Assembly (NCBI RefSeq): GCF_016865585.1
Contig: NZ_JAESND010000008.1
Coordinates: 62,001-126,000, forward strand
Direction: 5' to 3'
DNA: 64,000 nucleotides
From: Jeongeupia naejangsanensis
GTDB taxonomy: Bacteria; Pseudomonadota; Gammaproteobacteria; Burkholderiales; Chitinibacteraceae
In this document: piece by piece, positions 63,853 through 64,000 of the stretch
How the letters are laid out: each line of letters begins with the position of its first letter
Position numbering within the stretch: position 1 is the stretch's first letter
Made by a program: the position numbers and the translations under genes
Notes under the pieces: model-generated
Database searches by the model: none
Told to the model about the DNA's origin: nothing
The model's input: only the letters and a program-made list of their open reading frames with translations

Positions 63853-64000
63853 CTAACTCCGGGTAAAGAACTGCGTCAGCCAGTCGGTGAGCCGGCGCGC
63901 GGCGAGCGCAGGCTCCTGGTCGAACAGCTGGTCCGGGTGCACGTCATCGTGCACCGTCAGGATGAAATGCGGTTTGCGTTGCGGCACACGGTACCACTTG
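63853..64000 (-). CDS. C-terminal end of an acyltransferase-like protein (cut by window edge)
   Basis: Only the last 48 codons and the TAG stop (63853-63855) are inside. The translated end, KWYRVPQRKPHFILTVHDD then ALAARRLTDWLTQFFTRS, resembles the C-terminus of lysophospholipid acyltransferases that head APE operons, but 48 residues are not decisive. It ends 6 nt before the first ACP, so it belongs to the same operon. Confidence 0.6.
   Translation of the reverse strand, partial: KWYRVPQRKPHFILTVHDDVHPDQLFDQEPALAARRLTDWLTQFFTRS

Overview
The window looks like chromosomal DNA of a GC-rich, chitin-using betaproteobacterium, probably order Neisseriales and possibly close to Jeongeupia, Chitiniphilus or other Chitinibacteraceae. 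The placement is inference. It rests on the GC-rich third codon positions, the chitin-binding and deacetylase genes, the dusB-fis-purH and mreBCD-mrdA-mrdB orders, a pgk...fba arrangement and an aryl-polyene-type pigment operon. No rRNA, tRNA, CRISPR, phage or insertion sequence was seen.

Region 1 (1-13.5 kb) is carbohydrate sensing and breakdown. A truncated sugar-binding protein is translationally coupled to an OmpR-type regulator and a histidine kinase, with no permease nearby. Next, on the minus strand, come a secreted CBM5/12-CE4 polysaccharide deacetylase and a striking gene, a periplasmic GH18 chitinase-like domain joined through a transmembrane helix to a cytoplasmic LytTR DNA-binding domain. 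The GH18 catalytic Glu is Arg and the active-site Tyr is Thr, so this looks like a membrane-bound one-component transcription factor that uses a dead chitinase as its sensor. Divergent from it is an operon of a large clan GH-A glycosidase, a LacI regulator and an AGE-family (mannose isomerase-like) enzyme.

Region 2 (13.5-31.2 kb) is mainly housekeeping: GNAT, membrane protein, MFS transporter, pgk, a two-module chitin-binding protein, a Sel1-like protein, fba, photolyase, yqgE-yqgF, pyrB with a metal-site-deficient dihydroorotase homologue, an acyl-CoA-binding protein, and a gatCAB operon interrupted by gmhA and a GNAT gene. A candidate leader peptide and attenuator precede pyrB.

Region 3 (31.4-48.2 kb) holds the rod-shape cluster mreBCD-mrdA-mrdB followed by an RlpA-like lipoprotein whose two catalytic residues are replaced, then a 1030-aa Cache-PAS-PAS-GGDEF-EAL protein coupled to a GST, dusB-fis-purH behind a strong promoter overlapped by a palindrome, pagP, purD and a lipoprotein lipase.

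Region 4 (48.2 kb to the end) is a minus-strand aryl polyene (APE/flexirubin-like) operon. Seventeen consecutive genes have gaps of at most 9 nt and mostly overlap. They encode acyltransferases, two ACPs, a ligase-dehydratase fusion, a glycosyltransferase, a tyrosine ammonia-lyase-like enzyme, a thioesterase, a LolA-like carrier, an MMPL exporter, a flavin halogenase-like protein, two ketosynthases, a dehydratase and a ketoreductase. The operon continues beyond the right edge. A CE4 deacetylase-like gene lies 104 nt downstream on the same strand. Together the genes would make an aromatic polyene chain on ACPs, from an aromatic starter, and attach it to an outer-membrane lipid.
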